64,000 bases of DNA. Origin: Propionibacteriaceae bacterium (GTDB lineage: Bacteria; Actinomycetota; Actinomycetes; Propionibacteriales; Propionibacteriaceae). The position numbers and the translations under genes were made by a program. The notes under the pieces were generated by a model. It did not search any database, was not told the origin of the DNA, and saw nothing but the letters and a program-made list of their open reading frames with translations. The stretch covers positions 1 through 64,000 of the forward strand of contig JAUNUF010000001.1 of the NCBI GenBank assembly GCA_030538315.1, in the 5' to 3' direction. Of the stretch, positions 7,623 through 14,384 are shown piece after piece; positions within the stretch are counted from its first letter, which is position 1, and each line of letters starts with the position of its first letter.

Positions 7623-8359
7623 GCCGTGACGCCCAGGAGTTCAGGCAGCACGTCGTCGAGCTGGCCCCGAACCACCTCGTGAGCCATGTGATCCATCGCG
7701 GTCTCGGTGGCGTTGACGATCACGCCGTACGCGCCGTGCCCGATCGCTGTGGGGAACAGCCCGGCCACCGGGTACACGCCGAGCGTGGTTCCCACGGCCA
7801 AGATCGCGTCGCAATCCTCGACGGCGCTGATCGCCGCATCGATCACGTCAGGCTCCAGCACCTCCTCGAAGAGAATGACGGTGGCGCGGGTGATGCCGCC
7901 GCAGTCCGGGCAGCGCGGGTCTTCCTCGCCGGCATTGACGCGGGCGACCATCTCCTCCATCGGGCCCGTCTTGCCGCACATCTCACAGCGCCACTGCCGC
8001 ATGCTCCCGTGCACCTCGTGCACCAACTCCGGGCTGTTCCCGGCCACCTGGTGCAGGCCGTCGGTGTTCTGCGTGACGACGGCCCGTAGGCGTCCCTGCT
8101 TCTCCAACTCGACGATGGCCCGGTGCGCCTTGGTGGGTTGCGCGGCCCACACCTCGGGGGTTGCCCGGCGGCGCCAGGCGGACTTCCGGACGTCCTTGTC
8201 ATTCAGATACCAGGAGAGGGTGGAGACGAGTTCGGCATAGGGGTCGCGGGTCCAGAGCCCTTCAGGGCCGCGGAAATCCGGGATTCCTGCGGCGGTGGAG
8301 AGCCCCGCGCCCGAGAGGATCACGATGCGGTTGGCTTCAGCAAGCGACTTGATGGCCAT
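7619..8359 (-). CDS. NAD-dependent protein deacylase, Sir2 family
   Basis: A 246-residue sirtuin. It carries the NAD loop GAGLSTAAGIPDFRG (residues 17-31), TQNTDGLH (96-103), the catalytic His117 in EVHGSM, and a four-cysteine zinc site at C125, C128, C150 and C153. ATG 8357-8359 is chosen because the sirtuin fold starts right after it. It removes acyl groups from lysines with NAD+ consumption. It is first in a two-gene operon with the ATL gene. It is divergent from the FMN reductase gene, whose start-site palindrome is at 8433-8452. Confidence 0.93.
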   Translation of the reverse strand: MAIKSLAEANRIVILSGAGLSTAAGIPDFRGPEGLWTRDPYAELVSTLSWYLNDKDVRKSAWRRRATPEVWAAQPTKAHRAIVELEKQGRLRAVVTQNTDGLHQVAGNSPELVHEVHGSMRQWRCEMCGKTGPMEEMVARVNAGEEDPRCPDCGGITRATVILFEEVLEPDVIDAAISAVEDCDAILAVGTTLGVYPVAGLFPTAIGHGAYGVIVNATETAMDHMAHEVVRGQLDDVLPELLGVTA

Positions 8360-8432
8360 GCCCCCATCATGCCTGCCAGCCTGATCACGTGCGGCTCGGG
8401 CCAACTTCCCGTTTCGCCGGTCGTCATGTAAT

Positions 8433-8452
8433 GTAGTTGATATGTCAACTAC
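8433..8452 (+). promoter_or_regulatory. Palindromic operator spanning the start codon
   Basis: GTAGTTGA at 8433-8440 and TCAACTAC at 8445-8452 are perfect 8-bp arms around TATG, and the ATG of the FMN reductase (8442-8444) lies in the centre. TAATGT at 8429-8434 is a plausible -10, 7 nt from the ATG, and there is no Shine-Dalgarno. A repressor here would block a leaderless promoter. The AGTTGA-N4-TCAACT form resembles MarR-type operators; no MarR gene is in the window. Confidence 0.6.
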
Positions 8453-8996
8453 TTTTCCTCGCATCGGTGTTCTCATCGGCAGCACCCGCCAGGGTTCGCT
8501 GAACCAGGCCCTGGCCCAGCACGCTGCCGCTCTGTCCCCCGTCGACCTGACCGTTGTCGAGGGTATCTACGCGCTGCCTCACTTCAGCCAGGAGTTGGAG
8601 GCGGATGCGCCGCAGTCGGTCGCCGATCTGCGGGGCGCCGTCGCTGGGCTGGACGCCCTTCTGCTGGTGACGCCTGAGTACAATGCCAGCATGCCTGGTG
8701 TTGTGAAGAATGCCATCGACTGGTTGTCGCGCCCCTACGACGCATCCGTTCTGGCCGGTCTGCCCGTCGCCGTCATCGGAGCGAGCCCAGGCCGCGGCGG
8801 TGCGAGCGGTGCGGTGGGCGACGCCGTCCGCGTGCTGCAGCGAGCTGGTGCTGCGCCCCTCGAGGCAACCGTCACCGTTCCTCGCGCACACGCCGTGCTT
8901 GGCCAGCAGCTGGAGGACGAGCTCAAGGATCGCTTGGGCGCGCTGCTCGACGAGCTGATCTCTGCTGCCGAGGCCCGGGCCACCAACGCCGCCTGA
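8442..8996 (+). CDS. NADPH-dependent FMN reductase family protein
   Basis: A 184-residue flavodoxin-like protein. The phosphate loop GSTRQGSLNQAL (residues 11-22) binds the FMN phosphate, and TPEYNASMPGVVKNAIDW (about 79-96) is the family's second signature around the isoalloxazine ring. Members reduce FMN, quinones or azo compounds with NAD(P)H; the substrate here is unknown. The start codon lies inside a perfect palindrome, suggesting control by a repressor responding to oxidants or quinones (inference). Confidence 0.9.
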   Translation: MSTTFPRIGVLIGSTRQGSLNQALAQHAAALSPVDLTVVEGIYALPHFSQELEADAPQSVADLRGAVAGLDALLLVTPEYNASMPGVVKNAIDWLSRPYDASVLAGLPVAVIGASPGRGGASGAVGDAVRVLQRAGAAPLEATVTVPRAHAVLGQQLEDELKDRLGALLDELISAAEARATNAA

Positions 8997-9030
8997 CCTC
9001 CACGAGGCAGGTCCCGAAAATACAGCTGCC

Positions 9031-9075
9031 TTTTTCCTGCACATCTTCGCCATACGGCGACATGTGCAGGAAAAA
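9031..9075. repeat. Intergenic hairpin with 14-bp perfect arms
   Basis: TTTTTCCTGCACAT (9031-9044) pairs perfectly with ATGTGCAGGAAAAA (9062-9075). The interior holds a second small stem, CGCC/GGCG around ATAC. There is no T-tract after the stem on either strand, because the Ts are part of the arm, so a canonical terminator is not supported. It lies 35 bp after the FMN reductase stop. A dispersed palindromic element is possible. Confidence 0.55.
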
Positions 9076-9148
9076 CCCTGCCCTGTGATCCGGCCCCTCG
9101 CTTCTCGTGCCAGCGCAGGTGTCGCGCCGCCTCTGCTGGGGTAAGGCT

Positions 9149-9196
9149 CCAAATCTAGATTCGGTGCTGTCAGTGACCCCAAATCTAGATTTGGGG
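9149..9196. repeat. Two palindromes in 30-bp phase upstream of feoA
   Basis: The core AAATCTAGAT occurs at 9151-9160 and again at 9181-9190, exactly 30 bp apart (about three helical turns). The second copy is a perfect 20-bp palindrome, CCCCAAATCTAGATTTGGGG, at 9177-9196; the first is less extended (CCAAATCTAGATTCGG). They lie about 95-145 bp before feoA. The spacing suits two protein dimers on one face of the helix. No regulator is assigned. Confidence 0.5.
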
Positions 9197-9262
9197 CTTT
9201 TGGGGGACGAGTGGTCCCTGAGCGCGAAGGTCCGACGCGGTGTAGTGGACCCCCTGTTGGAA

Positions 9263-9281
9263 TTAGGTTAGGCAGTGCTAA
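9263..9281 (+). promoter_or_regulatory. DtxR/IdeR-type iron box
   Basis: TTAGGTTAGGCAGTGCTAA at 9263-9281, read on the minus strand, matches the DtxR/IdeR box TTAGGTTAGSCTAACCTAA at 15 of 19 positions; one half-site is perfect. It ends 10 bp before the feoA start codon, where a bound iron repressor would block initiation. A DtxR-family regulator is expected elsewhere in the genome. Confidence 0.75.
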
Positions 9282-9291
9282 CTTATATCCC

Positions 9292-9582
9292 ATGACGCTC
9301 GTCGAACTCTTCGCCGCCCGGCGCTGCACCACAGCGCAGGCGCTGACCGAGCAGTCCACCCGCACGCTGGACACCCTCCCCATCGGGGAGGTCTGCACGC
9401 TCGTGGGATTCGACCACGACGATGTGGTGGCGCGCCGCCTGTTCGATCTTGGCTTCGCGCCCGGTGAGAACGTGGTGCGGCTGCGCCACGCGCCCATGGG
9501 CGATCCCCTGATGTTCCGCGTGGGCGGCGTCGAGATCGTGCTGCGCAAGGCGCAGGCGCGCCGCATCCTGGTCGCCGCGTGA
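9292..9582 (+). CDS. feoA: FeoA ferrous iron transport accessory protein
   Basis: A 96-residue protein with a C-terminal SH3-like FeoA domain (residues ~25-96): CTLVGFDHDDVVARRLFDLGFAPGENVVRLRHAPMGDPLMFRVGG, then VLRKAQARRILV. FeoA binds FeoB and supports Fe2+ uptake. ATG 9292 follows the iron box closely, and the feoB GTG overlaps its stop by 4 nt. The N-terminal 24 residues are an extension before the SH3 core. Confidence 0.93.
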   Translation: MTLVELFAARRCTTAQALTEQSTRTLDTLPIGEVCTLVGFDHDDVVARRLFDLGFAPGENVVRLRHAPMGDPLMFRVGGVEIVLRKAQARRILVAA

Positions 9583-11513
9583 GCCACGATCACCATCACG
9601 GCTCCGCACCGGCCGCCGCCCCGTCGGGCGCGCCGAGGGTCGCGCTGGTGGGCAGCCCCAACGCCGGCAAGACCACCCTCTTCAACGGCCTGACCGGCCT
9701 GCGCGCCAAGACGGGCAACTACCCAGGCGTCACCGTCGCCCGCTACGAGGGGCTGGTGGAAACCGCCTCCGGCCCGGTTGTCGTGGAGGACCTCCCGGGC
9801 ACCTACTCGCTGGACCCCATCAGCCCGGACGAGGAGATCGTCGCCACGGTTCTCGAGGAGGCCGACACCCTCGCCGGGCTTCTCGTGGTCGTTGATGCCA
9901 CCAACCTCCGCCGCGGCCTGGGCTTCGTGGCCCAGGTGCAACAGGCTGGTCTGCCCACCACCATCGTGCTGACCTTCGCAGATGAGTTGCTGCGCCGGGG
10001 CGGCACCGTCGATGCTGAAGGTCTCTCGCGGGCGCTCGGCTTGAAGGTATTGCCGGTGGTCGCGGGCGAGCGACGAGGGGTCGAGGCCCTGCGCGAGGTG
10101 CTGGCAGATCCGGCCTCCTGGCCAGCCCCCATGCTCCCGCCGCCGACCGAACCCGAAGAGGTGGTGGGCTGGGCCCAATCCGTGCTCAAGGCCGCCCACT
10201 TCGCAGCGCCAGATCCGGATTCCCGCACCGGAAAGCTCGACGGGGTGCTGCTTCACCCCGTGTGGGGCACCCTGATCTTCTTCCTCACGATGTTCGCCTT
10301 CTTCCAGACGATCTTCGTGGTGGCCGCACCCATCCAGGGCTGGATCGAGTCCGCGTTCGCGTGGCTGGGGGAGTGGGCCCGCTCGTCGATCCCGGTGGGC
10401 TGGCTCGCATCCTTCGTCGCAGACGCCCTGCTCGCCGGCGTGGGCGGCGTGCTCGTGTTCCTCCCGCAGATCGCCCTGCTCTTCGTGCTCATCTCGCTGC
10501 TCGAGGGCTCCGGTTATCTTTCCAGGGCCGCCTACCTGATGGACCGCATCATGTCGACGGCGGGCTTGGAGGGCAGGGCATTCGTCGCGCTGCTGAGCTC
10601 GCTGGCCTGCGCCATCCCAGGCATCATGGCCACCCGCACCCTGCCGTCGGCCAAGGACCGGCTGGCCACCATGATGGCCGCGCCGCTGATGACCTGCTCC
10701 GCCCGGCTGCCCGTCTATGTGCTGCTGATCGGCATGCTGGTGCCGCCTGAGCTGGGCTGGGGGCCGCTCAAGGCGCAGGGCGCAATCATGTTCGGCCTCT
10801 ACGTGCTGGGCGCGGCCTCCGCCATGACTTCGGCGTGGTTCTGGAAGCGCATCGTGGGCCGTTCCGGCGTGGGCTTGCCGTTCTACATGGAGATGCCCAG
10901 CTACCGGCTGCCGCGGCTGAAGACCGTCCTGATCTCCGTGTGGGATGCCTGCAAGGCCTTCCTCCGCAAGATCACCTCGATCATCCTGGTGACCACCATC
11001 ATCCTGTGGGCGCTGCTGAGCCTGCCCATGCGGTCACCCGACGACCTCGCGGCCGCCGGCGTCGACCCCACCGATGACGTGGCCGTCACCGCCTACGCGC
11101 TGGACAACTCCATCGCCGCAGACGTGGGTCGCTTCGTCCAGCCCGTCTTCGAGCCCCTCGGCTTCGACTGGCGCGTCAACGTGGGTGTCATCTCCTCCCT
11201 TGCCGCCCGCGAGGTGTTCGTCGCCACGCTGGGCCAGGTGGCCTCCGCGTCGGACCCGGAGAACCCCACCGCCGCACTGGAGAACCTGCGCCATCAGGAC
11301 GGGCCGCGAGCCGGGGAGAAGGTGTTCACCCCGCCCACCGTCGCGGCGCTGCTGGTGTTCTTCGTCTACGCGCTGCAGTGCATGTCCACCCTCGCCGTGA
11401 TGCGCCGAGAGACCGGCACGTGGCGCTGGCCCCTCATCGCATTCGCCTACCTGGGTGTGACCGCCTGGGTGATGGCGTTCCTCGCCCACCAGATCGTTGG
11501 AGTGCTGACATGA
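9579..11513 (+). CDS. feoB: FeoB ferrous iron transporter GTPase
   Basis: A 644-residue FeoB. A His-rich N-tail (SHDHHHG) precedes the G domain with G1 GSPNAGKT (25-32), the NYPGVTV switch (47-53) and G3 DLPG (71-74). The membrane part has the Gate motifs with cysteines (SSLACAIPG and LMTCSARLPVY) and a C-terminal Gate2 region. The G4 position, normally NxxD, reads TFAD at 132-135, so the guanine-contacting Asn is replaced by Thr. The protein is shorter than E. coli FeoB, as usual in this phylum. GTG 9579 overlaps feoA and the stop overlaps the next gene. Confidence 0.96.
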   Translation: MSHDHHHGSAPAAAPSGAPRVALVGSPNAGKTTLFNGLTGLRAKTGNYPGVTVARYEGLVETASGPVVVEDLPGTYSLDPISPDEEIVATVLEEADTLAGLLVVVDATNLRRGLGFVAQVQQAGLPTTIVLTFADELLRRGGTVDAEGLSRALGLKVLPVVAGERRGVEALREVLADPASWPAPMLPPPTEPEEVVGWAQSVLKAAHFAAPDPDSRTGKLDGVLLHPVWGTLIFFLTMFAFFQTIFVVAAPIQGWIESAFAWLGEWARSSIPVGWLASFVADALLAGVGGVLVFLPQIALLFVLISLLEGSGYLSRAAYLMDRIMSTAGLEGRAFVALLSSLACAIPGIMATRTLPSAKDRLATMMAAPLMTCSARLPVYVLLIGMLVPPELGWGPLKAQGAIMFGLYVLGAASAMTSAWFWKRIVGRSGVGLPFYMEMPSYRLPRLKTVLISVWDACKAFLRKITSIILVTTIILWALLSLPMRSPDDLAAAGVDPTDDVAVTAYALDNSIAADVGRFVQPVFEPLGFDWRVNVGVISSLAAREVFVATLGQVASASDPENPTAALENLRHQDGPRAGEKVFTPPTVAALLVFFVYALQCMSTLAVMRRETGTWRWPLIAFAYLGVTAWVMAFLAHQIVGVLT

Positions 11514-12079
11514 AACGAGCCATCCACCCCCAATCCATCCCCGGGGAGCCGCGCGCGGTGCGCTGGGTCACCGAGGTCGACCTCCCCGTCGGCGAGGTGC
11601 TGCACGCCCCCGGCACGCTGGGGCCGCTCATGGAATACGGCGTGCTCACGCGCATCATGGTGGAGCGCGGCGGGGTGTGGACGTGGTTGGCGGAAGACCA
11701 CACGTGGACGGATCACGGGCCGCGCATCCGCGACGCGGTGGCGGCCGCCGTCGATCTTGACGGCTGGGAGATCGAGCCCTCGCGGGAGTTGCTGGGCATG
11801 CTAGCCACGGAGGTGCTGGAGGGCGAAATGGCCAGTTACGTGGCCAGCCACGGCGGGCACATCACGGTGGCCAGCTCCACTCCCACCACGCTCACGTTGG
11901 ATTTTGGCGGAGCCTGCGAGGACTGCCCCGCCGCTGGAGCAACCCTGCACGACCGGATCGAGAAGACCGTGCGCGAACGCTACCCGCTCCTTGAGAAGGT
12001 GGAGCGCCTGGGCGGCGAGCACCAGGGCGGAATGAGCGGTTGGTTGGGCCTGCCAGTGCCGGGCCGAGGCCGCAGTTGA
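11510..12079 (+). CDS. NifU-domain protein in the feo operon
   Basis: A 189-residue protein that starts at ATG 11510, overlapping the feoB stop. Residues ~95-170 form a NifU C-terminal-like domain (MASYVASHGGHITVASS, then GGACEDCPAAGATLHDRIE) with the iron-sulphur CxxC at about 139-142. The N-terminal 90 residues resemble the Nfu N-terminal domain. It occupies the place where FeoC, a small Fe-S winged-helix protein, sits in enterobacteria. A role in using or sensing the iron brought in by FeoB is inferred from this position. Confidence 0.8.
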   Translation: MKRAIHPQSIPGEPRAVRWVTEVDLPVGEVLHAPGTLGPLMEYGVLTRIMVERGGVWTWLAEDHTWTDHGPRIRDAVAAAVDLDGWEIEPSRELLGMLATEVLEGEMASYVASHGGHITVASSTPTTLTLDFGGACEDCPAAGATLHDRIEKTVRERYPLLEKVERLGGEHQGGMSGWLGLPVPGRGRS

Positions 12080-12082
12080 ATC

Positions 12083-12149
12083 CTTCGCCTGTGGAAAACA
12101 GTCAGATATGCCCATATGAGAGACATCTGTCGATATTCCACAGGCGAAG
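12083..12149. repeat. Long inverted repeat between feo operon and epimerase gene
   Basis: CTTCGCCTGTGGAA (12083-12096) and TTCCACAGGCGAAG (12136-12149) are perfect 14-bp arms around a 39-nt loop. The loop contains a smaller repeat, ATATG-CC-CATAT. The structure starts 3 bp after the feo operon stop and ends 18 bp before the next start codon. It could work as a terminator-like barrier or as an operator for the downstream gene; no T-tract follows. Confidence 0.5.
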
Positions 12150-12167
12150 CTTTGGCATGATGACCAG

Positions 12168-13529
12168 ATGAAGGTCTTCGAGTACGTCACGGACTTCGCC
12201 GAGCCCATCGAGGCGGTTCGCGCGATGACCCGGCGGGTGGGCGCTGCGCTGCGCTTCACCCCGCCAGGCCGCTCGACGTTCGGGGACGGCAACCCAGACA
12301 GCAACCGCGCTGGTGACGAGTTCACCGTTGACATGCACCCGCTCCTGTTCCCAGCGATGCGGACGCAGCAACGCGTGAAGGTGGTGCACGTTGACGATGC
12401 ACTCACAGTGATGGACCAGGTGAGCGGCCCGCTGAAGAGCTATCGCCACGAGACCCACCTGAGCGCTCTCCCGGGCGGCGGCACCCGGCTGCGGGAGCGG
12501 GTCAGCTACGAGGCTTCGGCACTGACCGGCGACCTCACCGCCGGGTTGGAACGTCAGTTCCAGTTCCGCGAACGCCAGATGAAGGGCGACCTCGCCGTCC
12601 ACCACACACTCGCCGGCCGCTCCCGCAAGATCCTCATCGCCGGCGCCTCGGGCCTGATCGGCACGCAGCTCACCGCGCTGCTCGCCAACGCCGGCCAGAG
12701 CGTGGCCCGCCTCGTGCGCAGCCCAGACAAGGGGTATGCCATCGGCCCCGCGATCCGCTGGGATCCTGCCCAGCGCTGGCTGCCCCACGGGATCCTCGAC
12801 GGCGTGGACGCCGTGATCAACCTGTCCGGCCACAGCATCGGTGGGCGCTTCACGGAGGAGAGCAAGCGCCAGATCCTCCAGTCGCGGCTGGACGCCACGG
12901 CCACCCTGGCCGGCACGATCGCCAGCCAGTTCCCGCAGACCAATCTCATCCAGGCCTCCGCCATCGGCATCTACGGCGCCCGCCGCCCCGGCGAACTCCT
13001 CACCGAGGAATCAGCCCCCGGCGACGGCTTCCTCGCCGATGTCGTGCGCCAGTGGGAGGACGTGGCTCGGCCCGCCGTCGAGGCTGGGGCCCGCGTCGCC
13101 TTCCTACGCACAGGCATCGTGCTCAGCGCAGCCGGTGGTGCGCTCAAGCCCCAGCTGCCGCTGTTCCACCTCTTCGCCGGCGGCCGGATGGCTTCCCGCA
13201 ACGCCATGACCAGTTGGGTGGGGATCGACGACGTGGTGCGGGCCTACGCACACGCCGTGGCCACACCGTCGATGCAGGGACCTGTGAACCTAGTGGGGCC
13301 GAAGCCTGTCACGCATCAGGAGTTCGCCGAGGCGATCGGCCGAGTGCTCAAGCGGCCCGCGGCCATCCCCGTGCCGAGCCCCGGGCCCAAGGTGTTGCTG
13401 GGCGCGGAGGGTTACGACCAGCTGATCAACACGGATCAGAACGTCAACTCGGCGCGGCTCCAGGCCACTGGCTTCAGGTTCAGCGAGCCCACCGTCGAGG
13501 ATGCCCTCAGGCACACGCTCATGCGGTGA
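12168..13529 (+). CDS. TIGR01777-family epimerase with N-terminal SRPBCC-like domain
   Basis: A 453-residue fusion. Residues ~1-145 look like a START/SRPBCC ligand-binding domain. From ~150 there is a Rossmann SDR of the TIGR01777/SDR39U1 type with ILIAGASGLIGTQL, followed by the family's C-terminal DUF1731 segment (GPVNLVGPKPVTHQEFAEAIG ... LGAEGYDQLINTDQNV). The substrate is unknown. A CATGAT element 6 nt before ATG 12168 is a weak leaderless -10. The 3' end overlaps the convergent rhomboid gene by 11 bp. Confidence 0.88.
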   Translation: MKVFEYVTDFAEPIEAVRAMTRRVGAALRFTPPGRSTFGDGNPDSNRAGDEFTVDMHPLLFPAMRTQQRVKVVHVDDALTVMDQVSGPLKSYRHETHLSALPGGGTRLRERVSYEASALTGDLTAGLERQFQFRERQMKGDLAVHHTLAGRSRKILIAGASGLIGTQLTALLANAGQSVARLVRSPDKGYAIGPAIRWDPAQRWLPHGILDGVDAVINLSGHSIGGRFTEESKRQILQSRLDATATLAGTIASQFPQTNLIQASAIGIYGARRPGELLTEESAPGDGFLADVVRQWEDVARPAVEAGARVAFLRTGIVLSAAGGALKPQLPLFHLFAGGRMASRNAMTSWVGIDDVVRAYAHAVATPSMQGPVNLVGPKPVTHQEFAEAIGRVLKRPAAIPVPSPGPKVLLGAEGYDQLINTDQNVNSARLQATGFRFSEPTVEDALRHTLMR

Positions 13530-14346
13530 GCTGCCCTGCGCGGAACACGCTGAGCCCGATGAAGATCAGGGCGATGACACCGAGCAGCGGCCAAGTGAAC
13601 TTGCGGTACTGCTTGGGCAGGTAGATCACGGCGGCGGTGGCGAGCACGCCGCCCACGAGGCCGCCGAGGTGGCCCTGCCACGACACGTTGGCCCAGAGGA
13701 ACGACACGGCCACGTTGATGCCGATCCAGGTGAGAATGCCCCGCACGTCGCCCTTGTGCTTGATCGCCAGCATCAGCACCGCACCCAGCAGGCCGTAGAT
13801 CGCGCCCGAGGCGCCGAGCGTTGCGCCCAGCGGATGCGAGAACAGCATGACGGCCGCGGAGCCGCCGAGCAGCGAGACGAAGTAGATGGCGAGGAACTTC
13901 CAGCGGCCCACGATCTGCTCCACGTTGGGGCCCAACAGGTACAGCACCATCATGTTGAACCCGATGTGCCACAGCGCCACGTGCGAGAAGCCCGAAGTGA
14001 TCAGTTGCCACCAGGCGCCGTTGAAGGCGACATCCACCGGCGCCAGCGACAGGTAGCGCATGGGGGCGCCGTCGTAGCCGCCGGTCAGCACCAGCAGCAG
14101 CCAGACGGCGACATTCACCGCCGCAATGGCGATCGACGTGACCTTCGGATCCTTCGACCGCTTGGCGGCATAGGGCGTGGCCTGCTGGCGCGTCTGCCGC
14201 ATGCCCTCCTGCACGCATTCGGGGCACTGGAACCCGACGGAGCCCGGAATCATGCACTGCGGGCAGATGGGGCGCCCGCAGCGCTGACACACGATGCGGG
14301 TGGGCTCATTGGGGTGCCGGTAACAGGCAGGCGCGGCCATTTCCAT
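13519..14346 (-). CDS. Rhomboid intramembrane serine protease with zinc-binding N-terminus
   Basis: A 275-residue protein. Residues 8-44 form a B-box-like zinc knuckle (CYRHP...CQRCGRPICPQC...CPEC). Six hydrophobic segments follow, carrying the rhomboid dyad: Ser180 in GASGAIYG and His226 in QGHLGG, plus the HIGFNM segment. It cleaves membrane proteins inside the bilayer; substrates are unknown. TACGCT on the minus strand (14359-14354) lies 7 nt before ATG 14346, fitting a leaderless start, so the first ATG rather than the one two codons later is chosen. Confidence 0.93.
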   Translation of the reverse strand: MEMAAPACYRHPNEPTRIVCQRCGRPICPQCMIPGSVGFQCPECVQEGMRQTRQQATPYAAKRSKDPKVTSIAIAAVNVAVWLLLVLTGGYDGAPMRYLSLAPVDVAFNGAWWQLITSGFSHVALWHIGFNMMVLYLLGPNVEQIVGRWKFLAIYFVSLLGGSAAVMLFSHPLGATLGASGAIYGLLGAVLMLAIKHKGDVRGILTWIGINVAVSFLWANVSWQGHLGGLVGGVLATAAVIYLPKQYRKFTWPLLGVIALIFIGLSVFRAGQLTA

Positions 14347-14353
14347 GCCACGA

Positions 14354-14377
14354 AGCGTACCCGTGCGCCTGTAGGTT
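14354..14377. promoter_or_regulatory. Overlapping divergent leaderless promoters
   Basis: On the minus strand TACGCT (14359-14354) lies 7 nt before the rhomboid ATG. On the plus strand TAGGTT (14372-14377) lies 7 nt before the YibE/F ATG at 14385. Only 12 bp separate the two -10 elements, so each promoter's -35 region must overlap the other's -10, and the two genes probably compete for RNA polymerase. Confidence 0.5.
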
Positions 14378-14384
14378 GGCCCCC

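Noticed and set aside
8445..10256. A 603-codon minus-strand frame across the FMN reductase and feo genes
   Set aside because: It crosses two intergenic regions, an iron box and three well-supported genes on the other strand.
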